Of a stretch of 16,670 nt of DNA, positions 1 to 6,754 are shown piece after piece. The notes beneath the pieces are model-generated. The model had not been told where the DNA came from. It worked only from the letters and a program-made list of their open reading frames with translations, and did no database searches. How positions within the stretch are numbered: the first letter of the stretch is position 1; every line of letters starts with the position of its first letter. The stretch lies in NCBI GenBank assembly GCA_020853995.1, contig JADYXV010000192.1:1-16670 (forward strand), in the 5' to 3' direction. The DNA comes from Novosphingobium sp. (GTDB taxonomy: Bacteria; Pseudomonadota; Alphaproteobacteria; Sphingomonadales; Sphingomonadaceae). Made by a program: the position numbers and the translations under genes.

Positions 1-268
1 CCCCTTCGACATGCACCGGCGCAAACAGGCTACGGCGGGCAAAGCCGTGGCGCGGCAGCGCATACTCGCGCCCGTCCAGCCGCAGAACATCGCCATTCAA
101 CGATCCGACAATCGGAAACAGCAGCGGCGCGTGCCCGCCCCAGAACGCGGGGTCAGCATCGGTCATGTATTCGCGGGCGTTGCCATCCGTCAAAGACCAC
201 AATTCAGCGCCGAGCGGATTGATCCGCGCGGTCAACTCGCCATTCGTGATCTCGATCAGGTCGCTCAT
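1..268 (-). CDS. Aldose 1-epimerase-like protein, 5' part only (runs off left edge)
   Basis: This open frame starts at ATG 268 and stays open to base 1, so about 89 N-terminal residues are present and the rest is missing. Visible are an early G-E-L-T-A-R-I-N-P-L-G-A-E-L strand pattern, F-W-G-G-H-A-P-L-L-F-P-I-V-G near residue 45, and L-P-R-H-G-F-A-R near residue 76. These match the N-terminal part of the LacX/YeaD-type branch of the aldose 1-epimerase (galactose mutarotase) superfamily, cytosolic enzymes that interconvert sugar anomers. The LPRHGFAR motif carries the first of the family's substrate-binding histidines. The ATG overlaps the pheT stop codon by four bases (ATGA), so translation is probably coupled to pheT. 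The true sugar substrate cannot be told, and such members may act on other hexose derivatives. The family call is fairly secure; the substrate is open. Confidence 0.8.
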   Translation of the reverse strand, partial: MSDLIEITNGELTARINPLGAELWSLTDGNAREYMTDADPAFWGGHAPLLFPIVGSLNGDVLRLDGREYALPRHGFARRSLFAPVHVEG

Positions 269-2655
269 CCGCGCAACTGTGCACCCTGTTTGGCGGCGGC
301 TGCAATCACCTTGTCGGCAATCGCCTTCAACGCGGCTTCGTCGTAGGACTTCTCGACCGGTTGCAGCGTCACTTCGATGGCCAATGACTTCTGACCCTCA
401 GGCACACCCGCGCCCCGGAAATCGTCGAACACGCGCGCGGCCACGATGTTGCCTTTGTCCGCGCCCTTTACCGAACGCAGCAGATCGCCCGCAGCCACAT
501 CGGCGGCAACAAGGAACGCAAAGTCGCGCGTCACGGCCTGCAACGGCGGCGGTGCAAAGTGCGGGCGGGCAAATGCGCCTGCGCCCTTCTTCGCCGGAAT
601 CCGGTCAAGGAACAGTTCGACCACTACAACCGGGCCATCAATGTCGAACGCCTTTGCGGTCGAAGGATGCAACACGCCGAACCGCGCCAACACGGCCTTT
701 GGCCCCAGCCGCAACGTGGCAGACTGGCCGGGATGGAACTGCGGCCCCGTTTCTCCCATAACCTGCAAGCTATCAACCGGAGCACCGGCTTCGGCCAGCA
801 ACGCCATCGCTTCGGCCTTGGCATCGAACGCATCAAACACTTGCGCCTTGCCCGAAGCCCAGCCGCGCGCAACTTTGTCACCCGCCAGCACCACGCCAAG
901 GCTCAGCTTCTCGTCGCTCGCGCCATTGGCCCCGCGCAGATAACGCCGTCCGACCTCGAACAGGCGCACCGATGACGCGCCGCGATCAAGGTTGCGCTTC
1001 ACCGCCGAAAGCAGCCCCGGCAGCAGTGAAGGCCGCATGGTCTTCAAATCTTCGGAAATCGGATTGGCCAGCGTCCATAGCGCCTCACCATCCGCAAAGT
1101 GTGCAGCCTCTGCCTCTGGCAGGAACGACCACGTAATCGCCTCATGCAGCCCCCGCGCAGCCGCAGCACGGCGCACGCGGCGCTCCAGCATCTGCACCGG
1201 CGTCGCCGTCGGCTTGGCCACGCCATCGGCGCGTGGCAGCGGCGTGGAAGGCACCGCGTCCAGCCCGTGAACGCGGATCACTTCTTCGACAATATCAGGC
1301 GCGCCATCCACATCGGGCCGCCATGTCGGCACAGTAACGGCCCAGTCGTCCGCAACCTCGAAGCCCAGCGCCGCCAGAATGCGCTTCTGTTCGGCATCGG
1401 CCACATCAATGCCGCCCAGCGATCCCGCCAAGGCAGGGTCATAGGCAACGCTCTTGCGCGCCACCGGCGGTTCGCCAGCACGGATCACTTCGGATGCTTC
1501 ACCACCGCAAATCTCAAGGATCAGCGATGTCAGCAGGTCCATGCCGGTATCAAGGAACGCCGGATCAACCCCGCGCTCAAACCGCCCACGCGCATCCGAT
1601 GCCAGCGCCAGCGCCTGCCCCGTCCGCGCAATCGATGGCGGATCGAAATAGGCGACTTCCAGCAGCACATCGGTCGTATCATCACCGCAGCCCGAATGCT
1701 CACCACCCATGATCCCGGCAATGTCGTGCACGCCCGCATCATCGGCAATCACCGTCATCCACGGCTCAAGCGCATATTCCTTGCCATTGAGCGCGACGAC
1801 CTTCTCGCCCGCCACAGCCTTGCGCGCCACAACCGCGCCCGAGAGCTTGGCCAGATCATAAGCATGCGCCGGACGGCCATAGCCCAGCATCACAAAGTTG
1901 GTCACGTCCACCAGCGCCGAAATCGGGCGCTGGCCCGCAGACTTCAAAAAGTCCTGCAACCACTTAGGGCTGGGACCATTCTTCACCCCGCGAATGACGC
2001 GGCCATAGAATGCAGGGCACCCTTGCACATCATCGGTACGCACTTCGACCGGGCACGGGAAGCTGCCCGCAACGCTCTGGGCCGCAATCGGCTTCAATAC
2101 GCCAAGGCCCGATGCCGCCAGATCACGCGCGATGCCGTAAACGCCCATACAATCCGGCCGGTTGGGCGTAATCGCCACATCGAACACCGGATCGGACCCG
2201 ATGTAATCGGCAAAGCTGGTGCCAACGGGCGCATCTTCGGGCAGCTCGATAATGCCGTCGTGATCTTCGCCAAGGCCCAGTTCACGCGTCGAACACATCA
2301 TGCCGTTGGATTCGACGCCGCGAATGGCCGAATTGCGCAGGACCATGCCATTGGCCGGAACCACCGCGCCCGCCGTGCCCAACACGCCCACCAGCCCCGC
2401 ACGCGCATTGGGCGCACCGCACACCACTTGCAGCGGCGTGCCATCGCCCAGGTCCACCGAAAGCACTTGCAGCTTGTCGGCCTGCGGATGCTTTTCGGCG
2501 GTCAAAACCCGCGCCACACGGAACTGCGTCAGCGCCGTGGAGGCATCTTCAACGCCTTCGATTTCCAACCCCAGCGAGGTCAGCTTTTCCGCGATCGTGC
2601 GCGCATCGGCCTTGGTATCCAAGACCGACTTCAACCATGAGAGCGAGAACTTCAC
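265..2655 (-). CDS. pheT: Phenylalanine--tRNA ligase beta subunit
   Basis: Large subunit of the cytosolic alpha2-beta2 phenylalanyl-tRNA synthetase, which charges tRNA-Phe and edits mis-charged tyrosine. At 796 residues it has the usual bacterial length. It opens with the family's K-F-S-L-S-W-L-K signature. An EMAP/OB-type tRNA-binding domain follows at about residues 40-148 (H-P-Q-A-D-K-L-Q-V, V-C-G-A-P-N). The central B3/4 editing region, the B5 domain, a catalytic-like core and a C-terminal FDX-ACB anticodon-binding domain follow. I place the start at GTG 2655, because the protein then begins exactly at the family N-terminus and a GGGAG Shine-Dalgarno lies seven bases upstream. A longer open frame reaches 2724 but would add 23 residues foreign to the family. 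The start overlaps the pheS stop (GTGA), and its own stop overlaps the next gene (ATGA). Confidence 0.97.
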   Translation of the reverse strand: MKFSLSWLKSVLDTKADARTIAEKLTSLGLEIEGVEDASTALTQFRVARVLTAEKHPQADKLQVLSVDLGDGTPLQVVCGAPNARAGLVGVLGTAGAVVPANGMVLRNSAIRGVESNGMMCSTRELGLGEDHDGIIELPEDAPVGTSFADYIGSDPVFDVAITPNRPDCMGVYGIARDLAASGLGVLKPIAAQSVAGSFPCPVEVRTDDVQGCPAFYGRVIRGVKNGPSPKWLQDFLKSAGQRPISALVDVTNFVMLGYGRPAHAYDLAKLSGAVVARKAVAGEKVVALNGKEYALEPWMTVIADDAGVHDIAGIMGGEHSGCGDDTTDVLLEVAYFDPPSIARTGQALALASDARGRFERGVDPAFLDTGMDLLTSLILEICGGEASEVIRAGEPPVARKSVAYDPALAGSLGGIDVADAEQKRILAALGFEVADDWAVTVPTWRPDVDGAPDIVEEVIRVHGLDAVPSTPLPRADGVAKPTATPVQMLERRVRRAAAARGLHEAITWSFLPEAEAAHFADGEALWTLANPISEDLKTMRPSLLPGLLSAVKRNLDRGASSVRLFEVGRRYLRGANGASDEKLSLGVVLAGDKVARGWASGKAQVFDAFDAKAEAMALLAEAGAPVDSLQVMGETGPQFHPGQSATLRLGPKAVLARFGVLHPSTAKAFDIDGPVVVVELFLDRIPAKKGAGAFARPHFAPPPLQAVTRDFAFLVAADVAAGDLLRSVKGADKGNIVAARVFDDFRGAGVPEGQKSLAIEVTLQPVEKSYDEAALKAIADKVIAAAAKQGAQLRG

Positions 2656-3752
2656 GAACGTACTCCCACACCGCCGGAAAGGGTCGGCACGTCCAGCGCA
2701 CCGAAACCATAGTGGCCCAGCCACCGCGCATCACCATCAAAGAAGGCGCGCAAATCATCGAGGCCATATTTCAACATGGCAAGCCGGTCGACGCCGGTGC
2801 CGAAGGCAAAGCCCTGCCATTCATCGGGATCAAGCCCGCCGAACTCGATCACCTTGCGGTTGACCATCCCCGAACCCAAAACTTCCATCCAGCCGCCGTC
2901 CGCAGCGTCGCCGCTGCCGCCAACCACCCGCTTACCCCCCACCAAGGTGTACCCGACATCCACCTCTACCGAAGGTTCGGTGAACGGGAAATAGCTGGGG
3001 CGCAGACGCAGGACGATGTCTTCGCGTTCAAAGAATGCCTTGAGGAATGTCTCCAACGTCCACTTCAGATGGCCCAAGTGAATGCCCTTGTCGATCACCA
3101 GACCTTCGATCTGGTGGAACATCGGCGTGTGCGTAGCATCTGAATCCGAACGATAAACCCGCCCCGGCGCGATGATCCGCAAGGGCGCGCCCTCTTTCAG
3201 CATCGTCCTGATCTGCACCGGCGAGGTATGCGTGCGCAGCAGCATCGAGCGGCCATCGGCATCCTTGTCCGGGAAATAGAACGTATCATGCATCGCCCGC
3301 GCCGGATGGGTCTCCGGCATATTCAGCGCGGTGAAATTGTGCCAATCGTCCTCGATCTCGGGTCCGCTGGCCACGGCAAAGCCCATATCTGCAAAGATTT
3401 CAGCCAGTTCGTCCATCACTTGGGCAACCGGATGGATCGATCCCTTGGGCATTTCGGGCGCAGGCAGTGACAGATCAACCGTCTCCGCCGCCAGCCGCGC
3501 TTCCAGCACAGCGCTTTCCAGCACCGCCTTGCGCGATGCCAATGCGGCGGTCACAGCCTCGCGAACGCCTTGAATTTTAGGGCCTTCGCTGGTGCGCTGT
3601 TCGGGCGTCATCCCGCCCAGCGATTTGAGCAGTGCGCTCACCCACCCCTGTTTGCCAAGCGCGGCAACACGGATGGCCTCAACGGCATCGGGCGTCGCAG
3701 CATCGGCGATGGCGGCAAGGGTTTCGGTCTGCTGTTGATCAAGCTGTTCCAT
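2652..3752 (-). CDS. pheS: Phenylalanine--tRNA ligase alpha subunit
   Basis: Catalytic subunit of phenylalanyl-tRNA synthetase, 366 residues from ATG 3752. An N-terminal helical arm (about 1-90) is followed by the class II aminoacyl-tRNA synthetase core. Visible are A-S-G-P-E-I-E-D-D-W-H-N-F at 128-140, motif 2 (G-R-V-Y-R-S-D at 197-203 with F-H-Q-I-E-G at 212-217) and motif 3 (G-T-G-V-D-R-L-A-M at 318-326). The segment at about 277-287, glycine- and alanine-rich, looks a few residues longer than in many orthologues and sits just before W-M-E-V-L-G-S-G-M-V. The frame is open up to a TTG at 3788, but the ATG gives the normal family N-terminus. No strong Shine-Dalgarno is evident for either. 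It is coupled to pheT by a four-base overlap. The AraC-type gene ends 46 bases upstream. Confidence 0.97.
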   Translation of the reverse strand: MEQLDQQQTETLAAIADAATPDAVEAIRVAALGKQGWVSALLKSLGGMTPEQRTSEGPKIQGVREAVTAALASRKAVLESAVLEARLAAETVDLSLPAPEMPKGSIHPVAQVMDELAEIFADMGFAVASGPEIEDDWHNFTALNMPETHPARAMHDTFYFPDKDADGRSMLLRTHTSPVQIRTMLKEGAPLRIIAPGRVYRSDSDATHTPMFHQIEGLVIDKGIHLGHLKWTLETFLKAFFEREDIVLRLRPSYFPFTEPSVEVDVGYTLVGGKRVVGGSGDAADGGWMEVLGSGMVNRKVIEFGGLDPDEWQGFAFGTGVDRLAMLKYGLDDLRAFFDGDARWLGHYGFGALDVPTLSGGVGVRS

Positions 3753-3798
3753 GCGGCAAGCCGCTAGCGCCAAATGCGACAGAATCAAAGTGGGGAGT

Positions 3799-4683
3799 TC
3801 ATTCCGCTGCCGGTCGGTGCAGCGCTTGCACGGCGCTGCCCATGAACTCCTGCCGCGCTTTCATCACCGCCTCCAGCACAGGCTTGGGCCGGGCTGCATA
3901 TTCGCTGGGGCTGGTGCCCATGAAACGGTGGAAGTCGCGAACGAACTGGGCCTGATCGTGATAACTGCTGTCAATCGCCCCGATCCAGTGCAGCGAAGGG
4001 TCCAGCATATACTGCACCAGACTGCGCATAAACCTTTGGCGCCGCAGCAGAAGGCTTGGCGGAAAACCGAAATGCTTGCGGCAAATCCGTTCAAGCGTAT
4101 GCGAGGGCAAATGCGCGGCTTCGGCCATTTCGCTGACGTTGGAAATTTCAGGGTTCAGCAGCGCGGTATGGCAGGCAAGTATGCGGGGATCATCCTCTCT
4201 GTCGCCACGCGCCAGTGCGCGCATGAAAAATGCAGTAATCCGGTCCAGTTCAGCCTCTTCATCGGGCTGATCGCCAAACAGGTTCGCCGCAAGCCCCCTG
4301 AATTGCGTGAGAAAAGGTTCGCTCGCGACGGCGTAATGGCGGTCGGCATGAAGATTGGCTGGTGCGCCGACAAACCTTGCCCAACCCATTGGCAATATGC
4401 CGATGCCCCAGATGCGCGTGGTGCCAACTGTAAAGCGCAGCGTTTTGGTCGTCGGGCCAGTCACATGGGCCGCAACCCCGGACATTTCCGGCAGATCCGG
4501 CAATTGCGAATCAGGCAAGTCACCGCTGTAAGCCCGGAAATTGGCCCATTCGGGATGAAGGTAATCTGTTACGCGTTCACCGCCGGGCACGTCCAGCTCG
4601 GTCAGGTAAAATGTTGTAAAATAGCGATTCAGCGGCTCAGATGGCCGATGGAACCGGACACGGACAGTACAGTCCCCCGACAA
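3799..4683 (-). CDS. AraC-family transcriptional regulator
   Basis: A 294-residue DNA-binding regulator. The C-terminal part carries the two helix-turn-helix units of the AraC/XylS family. The first is at about 183-206 (V-S-E-M-A-E-A-A-H-L-P-S-H-T-L-E-R). The second is at about 230-262, with the D-Q-A-Q-F-V-R-D-F-H-R-F-M-G-T-S-P-S-E-Y signature. The N-terminal 160 residues look like a beta-rich effector domain without features that name a ligand. The start is TTG 4683: upstream the frame has no ATG, GTG or TTG before an in-frame TAA, and the next candidate (GTG, residue 32) would delete conserved-looking sequence. The ribosome site is weak, suggesting low expression. It sits between the rplT terminator and pheS, an unusual place, and there is no obvious target gene nearby. 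Autoregulation is possible but unproven. Confidence 0.85.
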   Translation of the reverse strand: MSGDCTVRVRFHRPSEPLNRYFTTFYLTELDVPGGERVTDYLHPEWANFRAYSGDLPDSQLPDLPEMSGVAAHVTGPTTKTLRFTVGTTRIWGIGILPMGWARFVGAPANLHADRHYAVASEPFLTQFRGLAANLFGDQPDEEAELDRITAFFMRALARGDREDDPRILACHTALLNPEISNVSEMAEAAHLPSHTLERICRKHFGFPPSLLLRRQRFMRSLVQYMLDPSLHWIGAIDSSYHDQAQFVRDFHRFMGTSPSEYAARPKPVLEAVMKARQEFMGSAVQALHRPAAE

Positions 4684-4776
4684 TTTTCTGCGCCCCTGCT
4701 TTTGTTCAGGCCGCCAACGGCTTTCGTCGGGGCCTGCTTTGCCATTAACCTGACGGGCGTTTTACTGCGACGCAAC

Positions 4777-4812
4777 AAAAAAGGGGCGGGTTCATCTGAA
4801 CCCGCCCCTTTT
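4777..4812 (-). terminator. Intrinsic terminator of rpmI-rplT
   Basis: A perfect 15-base-pair inverted repeat (4779-4793 with 4798-4812) with a four-base loop. Read on the minus strand it is a GC-rich stem followed by a run of six Ts (4782-4777), which is the classic Rho-independent layout. It begins 22 bases past the rplT stop, so it most likely ends the rpmI-rplT transcript and separates it from the AraC gene and pheST. Confidence 0.93.
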
Positions 4813-4834
4813 CCTAATCGGAACGCTGCAAAGA

Positions 4835-5197
4835 TCAGGCGGCCGGAAGGGCTGCCTTTGCTTGCGCGATAACCGTGTTGAAGATGGCGCTCTCGTTCAT
4901 GGCGAGATCGGCCATCGTCTTGCGGTCCAGTTCAAGGCCTGCCAGCTTGGTGCCGTGGATGAACTGCGAATAGGTCAAGCCTTCTTCGCGAACAGCAGCA
5001 TTGATGCGCTGAATCCACAGGGCGCGGAAGCTGCGCTTCTTTACCTTGCGGTCACGGTAGGCATATTGTCCGGCCTTTTCAACGGCCTGACGCGCGACGC
5101 GGATAGTGTTCTTGCGACGGCCACGATAGCCCTTCGCCTGATCCAAAATCCTTTTGTGCTTTGCACGGGTGGTCACACCACGTTTGATACGGCTCAT
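4835..5197 (-). CDS. rplT: 50S ribosomal protein L20
   Basis: A 120-residue ribosomal protein of the large subunit, needed early in 50S assembly where it binds 23S rRNA domains. It opens with M-S-R-I-K-R-G-V-T-T-R-A-K-H-K-R-I-L, followed by A-K-G-Y-R-G-R-R-K and the W-I-x-R-I-N-A-A core at about 61-68, all standard for L20. Length and composition (very basic N-terminal arm) are typical. ATG 5197 has a GAGGAG ribosome site ten bases upstream and lies 13 bases after the rpmI stop. In several bacteria L20 represses its own operon by binding the leader mRNA, and a structured leader is present here upstream of rpmI. A strong terminator follows. Confidence 0.98.
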   Translation of the reverse strand: MSRIKRGVTTRAKHKRILDQAKGYRGRRKNTIRVARQAVEKAGQYAYRDRKVKKRSFRALWIQRINAAVREEGLTYSQFIHGTKLAGLELDRKTMADLAMNESAIFNTVIAQAKAALPAA

Positions 5198-5210
5198 AAG
5201 TCAGCGCTCC

Positions 5211-5414
5211 TCAGTTCAGCCCGTAGGGCGCCCACTTCTTGATCGTCCGTGCATCAGCATCGGAAATCACGTCAGTGCCGCGGTTCTGGCGGATGTACTT
5301 GGCGTTGTGACTCATCAGACGGTGGCGCTTGCCAGCAACACCATGCTTCACCTTGCCGGTGGCAGTGAGCTTGAAGCGCTTTTTCACGCCGCTCTTGGTT
5401 TTCATCTTGGGCAT
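5211..5414 (-). CDS. rpmI: 50S ribosomal protein L35
   Basis: A 67-residue basic ribosomal protein of the large subunit. It begins M-P-K-M-K-T-K-S-G-V-K-K-R-F and contains H-R-L-M-S-H-N-A-K-Y-I-R-Q-N-R, both family hallmarks. ATG 5414 is chosen over an upstream in-frame start at 5477 because it gives the normal N-terminus and has an AGGAG site six bases upstream. The operon order rpmI-rplT is the usual one, but infC, which often precedes rpmI, is absent. metA lies 126 bases upstream in the same direction. Confidence 0.98.
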   Translation of the reverse strand: MPKMKTKSGVKKRFKLTATGKVKHGVAGKRHRLMSHNAKYIRQNRGTDVISDADARTIKKWAPYGLN

Positions 5415-5427
5415 TTTGATCTCCTGT

Positions 5428-5482
5428 ATTCGACGCGTCCGATCCGCCTTGGCAGCCCTTGTGGCCAGGCCGATCATCGAAT
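5428..5482 (-). promoter_or_regulatory. Structured leader before rpmI, candidate L20 operator
   Basis: On the minus strand this stretch folds into a long interrupted hairpin. An outer stem ATTCGA/TCGAAT (5482-5477 with 5433-5428) encloses a GATC/GATC stem (5475-5472 with 5444-5441) and an inner seven-pair stem with one bulged base. The hairpin ends three bases before the AGGAG ribosome site of rpmI. Structured mRNA leaders bound by L20 are known in other bacteria. The assignment to L20 is inference from position only; the inverted repeats are seen directly. Confidence 0.4.
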
Positions 5483-5485
5483 CCG

Positions 5486-5514
5486 TGTCGGTTGAAGCGG
5501 GGCCGTTAGGTCAA
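5486..5514 (-). promoter_or_regulatory. Possible promoter for rpmI-rplT
   Basis: A TTGACC hexamer (5514-5509), preceded by C as in many alphaproteobacterial -35 elements, lies just after metA. The expected -10 position 17 bases on reads CCGACA and is poor. Transcription would start close to the foot of the leader hairpin. Weakly supported; rpmI could also be reached by read-through from metA. Confidence 0.25.
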
Positions 5515-5540
5515 GCGCGCGCCAAAGGCAAGAAGAGTCG

Positions 5541-6446
5541 TCATTTTCCAATATCTGCCAGATCAAAAGCCGTGGTCTGATAGGCCTCGTTGATCCAGTT
5601 GCCGAACAGCAAATGGCCGTGACCGCGCCATGAATTGACCGGCTGCGCCTGGGGGTCATCTCCGGGGAAATAGTGCCTCGGCATATAGCCGGCAGCGTCG
5701 CGCGCATATTCACCGGCCAGCGTCAGCGTGTCATATTCCAGATGATTGAACATGTGCAGCATGCGTTGCGCGGGGTCGTCGATCAGACAAAGGCCTGTTT
5801 CCGGACTTTCGGCCAGAACACTGAGGCCCCTGCCCTCCGGCAGGTCTTCGCGGCGCACTTCGGCCCAACGTGAAACGGGCACGTCGAATACATCGGGCAG
5901 TCCGCGCACCCACGGATTGGATGGAGCGTTGTTCTGGTGGCGAAATACACCTGATGCCTTGGTCACAAGGTTATGCTTTTCCACGCAGTGGAAGTGGTGC
6001 AGCGCCGCCATTGCTCCCCAGCACACCGTCAACGTGCGGTGGACGTGGCTTTGCGACCAGTCGAAAATCCGGCGAAGCTCGTCCCAATACGTCACGTCTT
6101 CAAACGCCATCGTCTCAACCGGCGCACCGGTGATGATCAGCCCGTCAAACTTCTCGGCCTTCACGTCCTCCCAAGGGCTATAGAACGATGCGATGTGGCC
6201 CGCAGACGTGGTCTTGCTGACATGATCGGAAATTCGCACCAGTTCCAGATCCACCTGTAACGGTGTTGCGCCCAGCAGACGCGCGATCTGCGTTTCGGTG
6301 GTGATCTTGTCAGGCATCAGATTGAGCAACGCGATACGGATCGGGCGGATATCCTGTCGCGCCGCTTCGGTTTCGCTCATCACGATCACACCCTCGGCTT
6401 CGAGAGTGCGGCGGGCGGGAAGATTGTCGGCAATCCTGATCGGCAC
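5541..6446 (-). CDS. metA: Homoserine O-acyltransferase (MetA; probably acetyl-CoA-using)
   Basis: Cytosolic enzyme that acylates homoserine as the first committed step of methionine synthesis. It has 301 residues and aligns along its length with E. coli MetA without shifts in the catalytic part. Lys47 (L-N-L-M-P-D-K), the nucleophile Cys142 (V-C-W-G), His235 and Glu237 (N-H-L-E-Y-D) all fall at the standard numbers. Residue 111 is Glu (T-G-A-P-V-E). Published work on this family links Glu111 to acetyl-CoA use and Gly111 to succinyl-CoA use, so homoserine O-acetyltransferase activity is more likely than the succinyl activity implied by the usual name. The start is GTG 6446, giving the standard M-P-I-R N-terminus. 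The ribosome site is weak (AAAGA) and lies in the arm of a leader hairpin. A SAM-type riboswitch and a promoter lie upstream. Confidence 0.96.
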   Translation of the reverse strand: MPIRIADNLPARRTLEAEGVIVMSETEAARQDIRPIRIALLNLMPDKITTETQIARLLGATPLQVDLELVRISDHVSKTTSAGHIASFYSPWEDVKAEKFDGLIITGAPVETMAFEDVTYWDELRRIFDWSQSHVHRTLTVCWGAMAALHHFHCVEKHNLVTKASGVFRHQNNAPSNPWVRGLPDVFDVPVSRWAEVRREDLPEGRGLSVLAESPETGLCLIDDPAQRMLHMFNHLEYDTLTLAGEYARDAAGYMPRHYFPGDDPQAQPVNSWRGHGHLLFGNWINEAYQTTAFDLADIGK

Positions 6447-6451
6447 TGTGC

Positions 6452-6486
6452 AGCGTCTTTCTGTTCAATCCTGGCAGGAAGACGCT
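6452..6486 (-). promoter_or_regulatory. Hairpin that can mask the metA translation start (expression platform)
   Basis: On the minus strand AGCGTCTT (6486-6479) pairs perfectly with AAGACGCT (6459-6452), ending five bases before the GTG start of metA. The downstream arm contains the only Shine-Dalgarno-like bases. The upstream arm is also complementary over seven bases (GAGCGTC, 6487-6481) to GACGCTC in the P2 element of the upstream aptamer (6589-6583). The two pairings exclude each other, as expected for a translational riboswitch. Pairing is seen; the regulatory logic is inferred. Confidence 0.55.
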
Positions 6487-6516
6487 CAATGCCTGTGTCC
6501 GTTTCGTTGCCCGATC

Positions 6517-6608
6517 GGCCACATCCTTTCACCGGTTACCCGGTTCAAGCGCCACCTTGCCCGGAACGGCAGGTTGGCGTTGGAGCGTCACCCCAACTCT
6601 TGATGTGT
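6517..6608 (-). promoter_or_regulatory. Candidate SAM-sensing riboswitch aptamer (SAM-I/SAM-IV superfamily) upstream of metA
   Basis: Read on the minus strand the RNA folds into a four-way junction in the SAM-I order. P1 is CACATC/GATGTG (6607-6602 with 6525-6520), and J1/2 is AAGAG (6601-6597). P2 is TTGGGG/CTCCAA (6596-6591 with 6585-6580). P3 is a long hairpin 6579-6550 with C-C-A-A-C-C facing G-G-T-G-G. P4 is ACCGG-GTAA-CCGGT (6544-6531). GAAAG then leads back into P1. Compared from memory with the crystallised SAM-I aptamer, the bases that hold SAM are kept: G11 (6599), C44 (6576), A45 (6575), U57 (6554) and the AUC/GAU end of P1. P2 is much shorter than in classic SAM-I and lacks its kink-turn, so a SAM-I/IV variant is more likely than textbook SAM-I. 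It lies just downstream of a promoter and upstream of a methionine gene, which fits. Confidence 0.72.
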
Positions 6609-6612
6609 GCCT

Positions 6613-6641
6613 AATCTAGGAGCGATCCGGCAGGGATGCAA
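6613..6641 (-). promoter_or_regulatory. Promoter of metA
   Basis: A TTGCAT -35 element (6641-6636) and a TAGATT -10 element (6618-6613) are separated by 17 bases. A start at A6608 would begin the transcript one base before stem P1 of the riboswitch candidate. This agreement between promoter and aptamer boundary supports both calls. Confidence 0.55.
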
Positions 6642-6691
6642 CAGGACGTACCAAAGCATCATTTTCACGCTGCTAAATCTGCACTTGCTAT

Positions 6692-6729
6692 TGCGAACGC
6701 ATCGCATTATTACTGCGAGTCATTGGCAA
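6692..6729. promoter_or_regulatory. Two inverted-repeat operator candidates (Fur-like) before bfd
   Basis: TGCGAACGCATCGCA (6692-6706) is a TGCGA-N5-TCGCA inverted repeat. A related TGCGAGTCATTGGCA begins at 6714. They lie 26-63 bases before the bfd start. Alphaproteobacterial Fur sites often have TGCGA/TCGCA-like half-sites, and bfd is commonly iron-regulated, so Fur is the first guess. Irr or another regulator is possible. Confidence 0.4.
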
Positions 6730-6754
6730 CAAGCTCTGATTTGGGACGACGGCA

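Noticed and set aside
1099..2640. A 513-codon open frame on the plus strand opposite pheT, and a 373-codon one at 3751-4872 opposite the AraC gene
   Set aside because: Both are antisense shadows of well-recognised genes in GC-rich DNA, with composition rich in Arg, His and Gln and no recognisable domain.
6452..6620. SAM-II (metA-motif) or cobalamin riboswitch
   Set aside because: I could not find the SAM-II pseudoknot core or the cobalamin box; the four-way junction with AAGAG and CAACC/GGTG fits the SAM-I clan instead.
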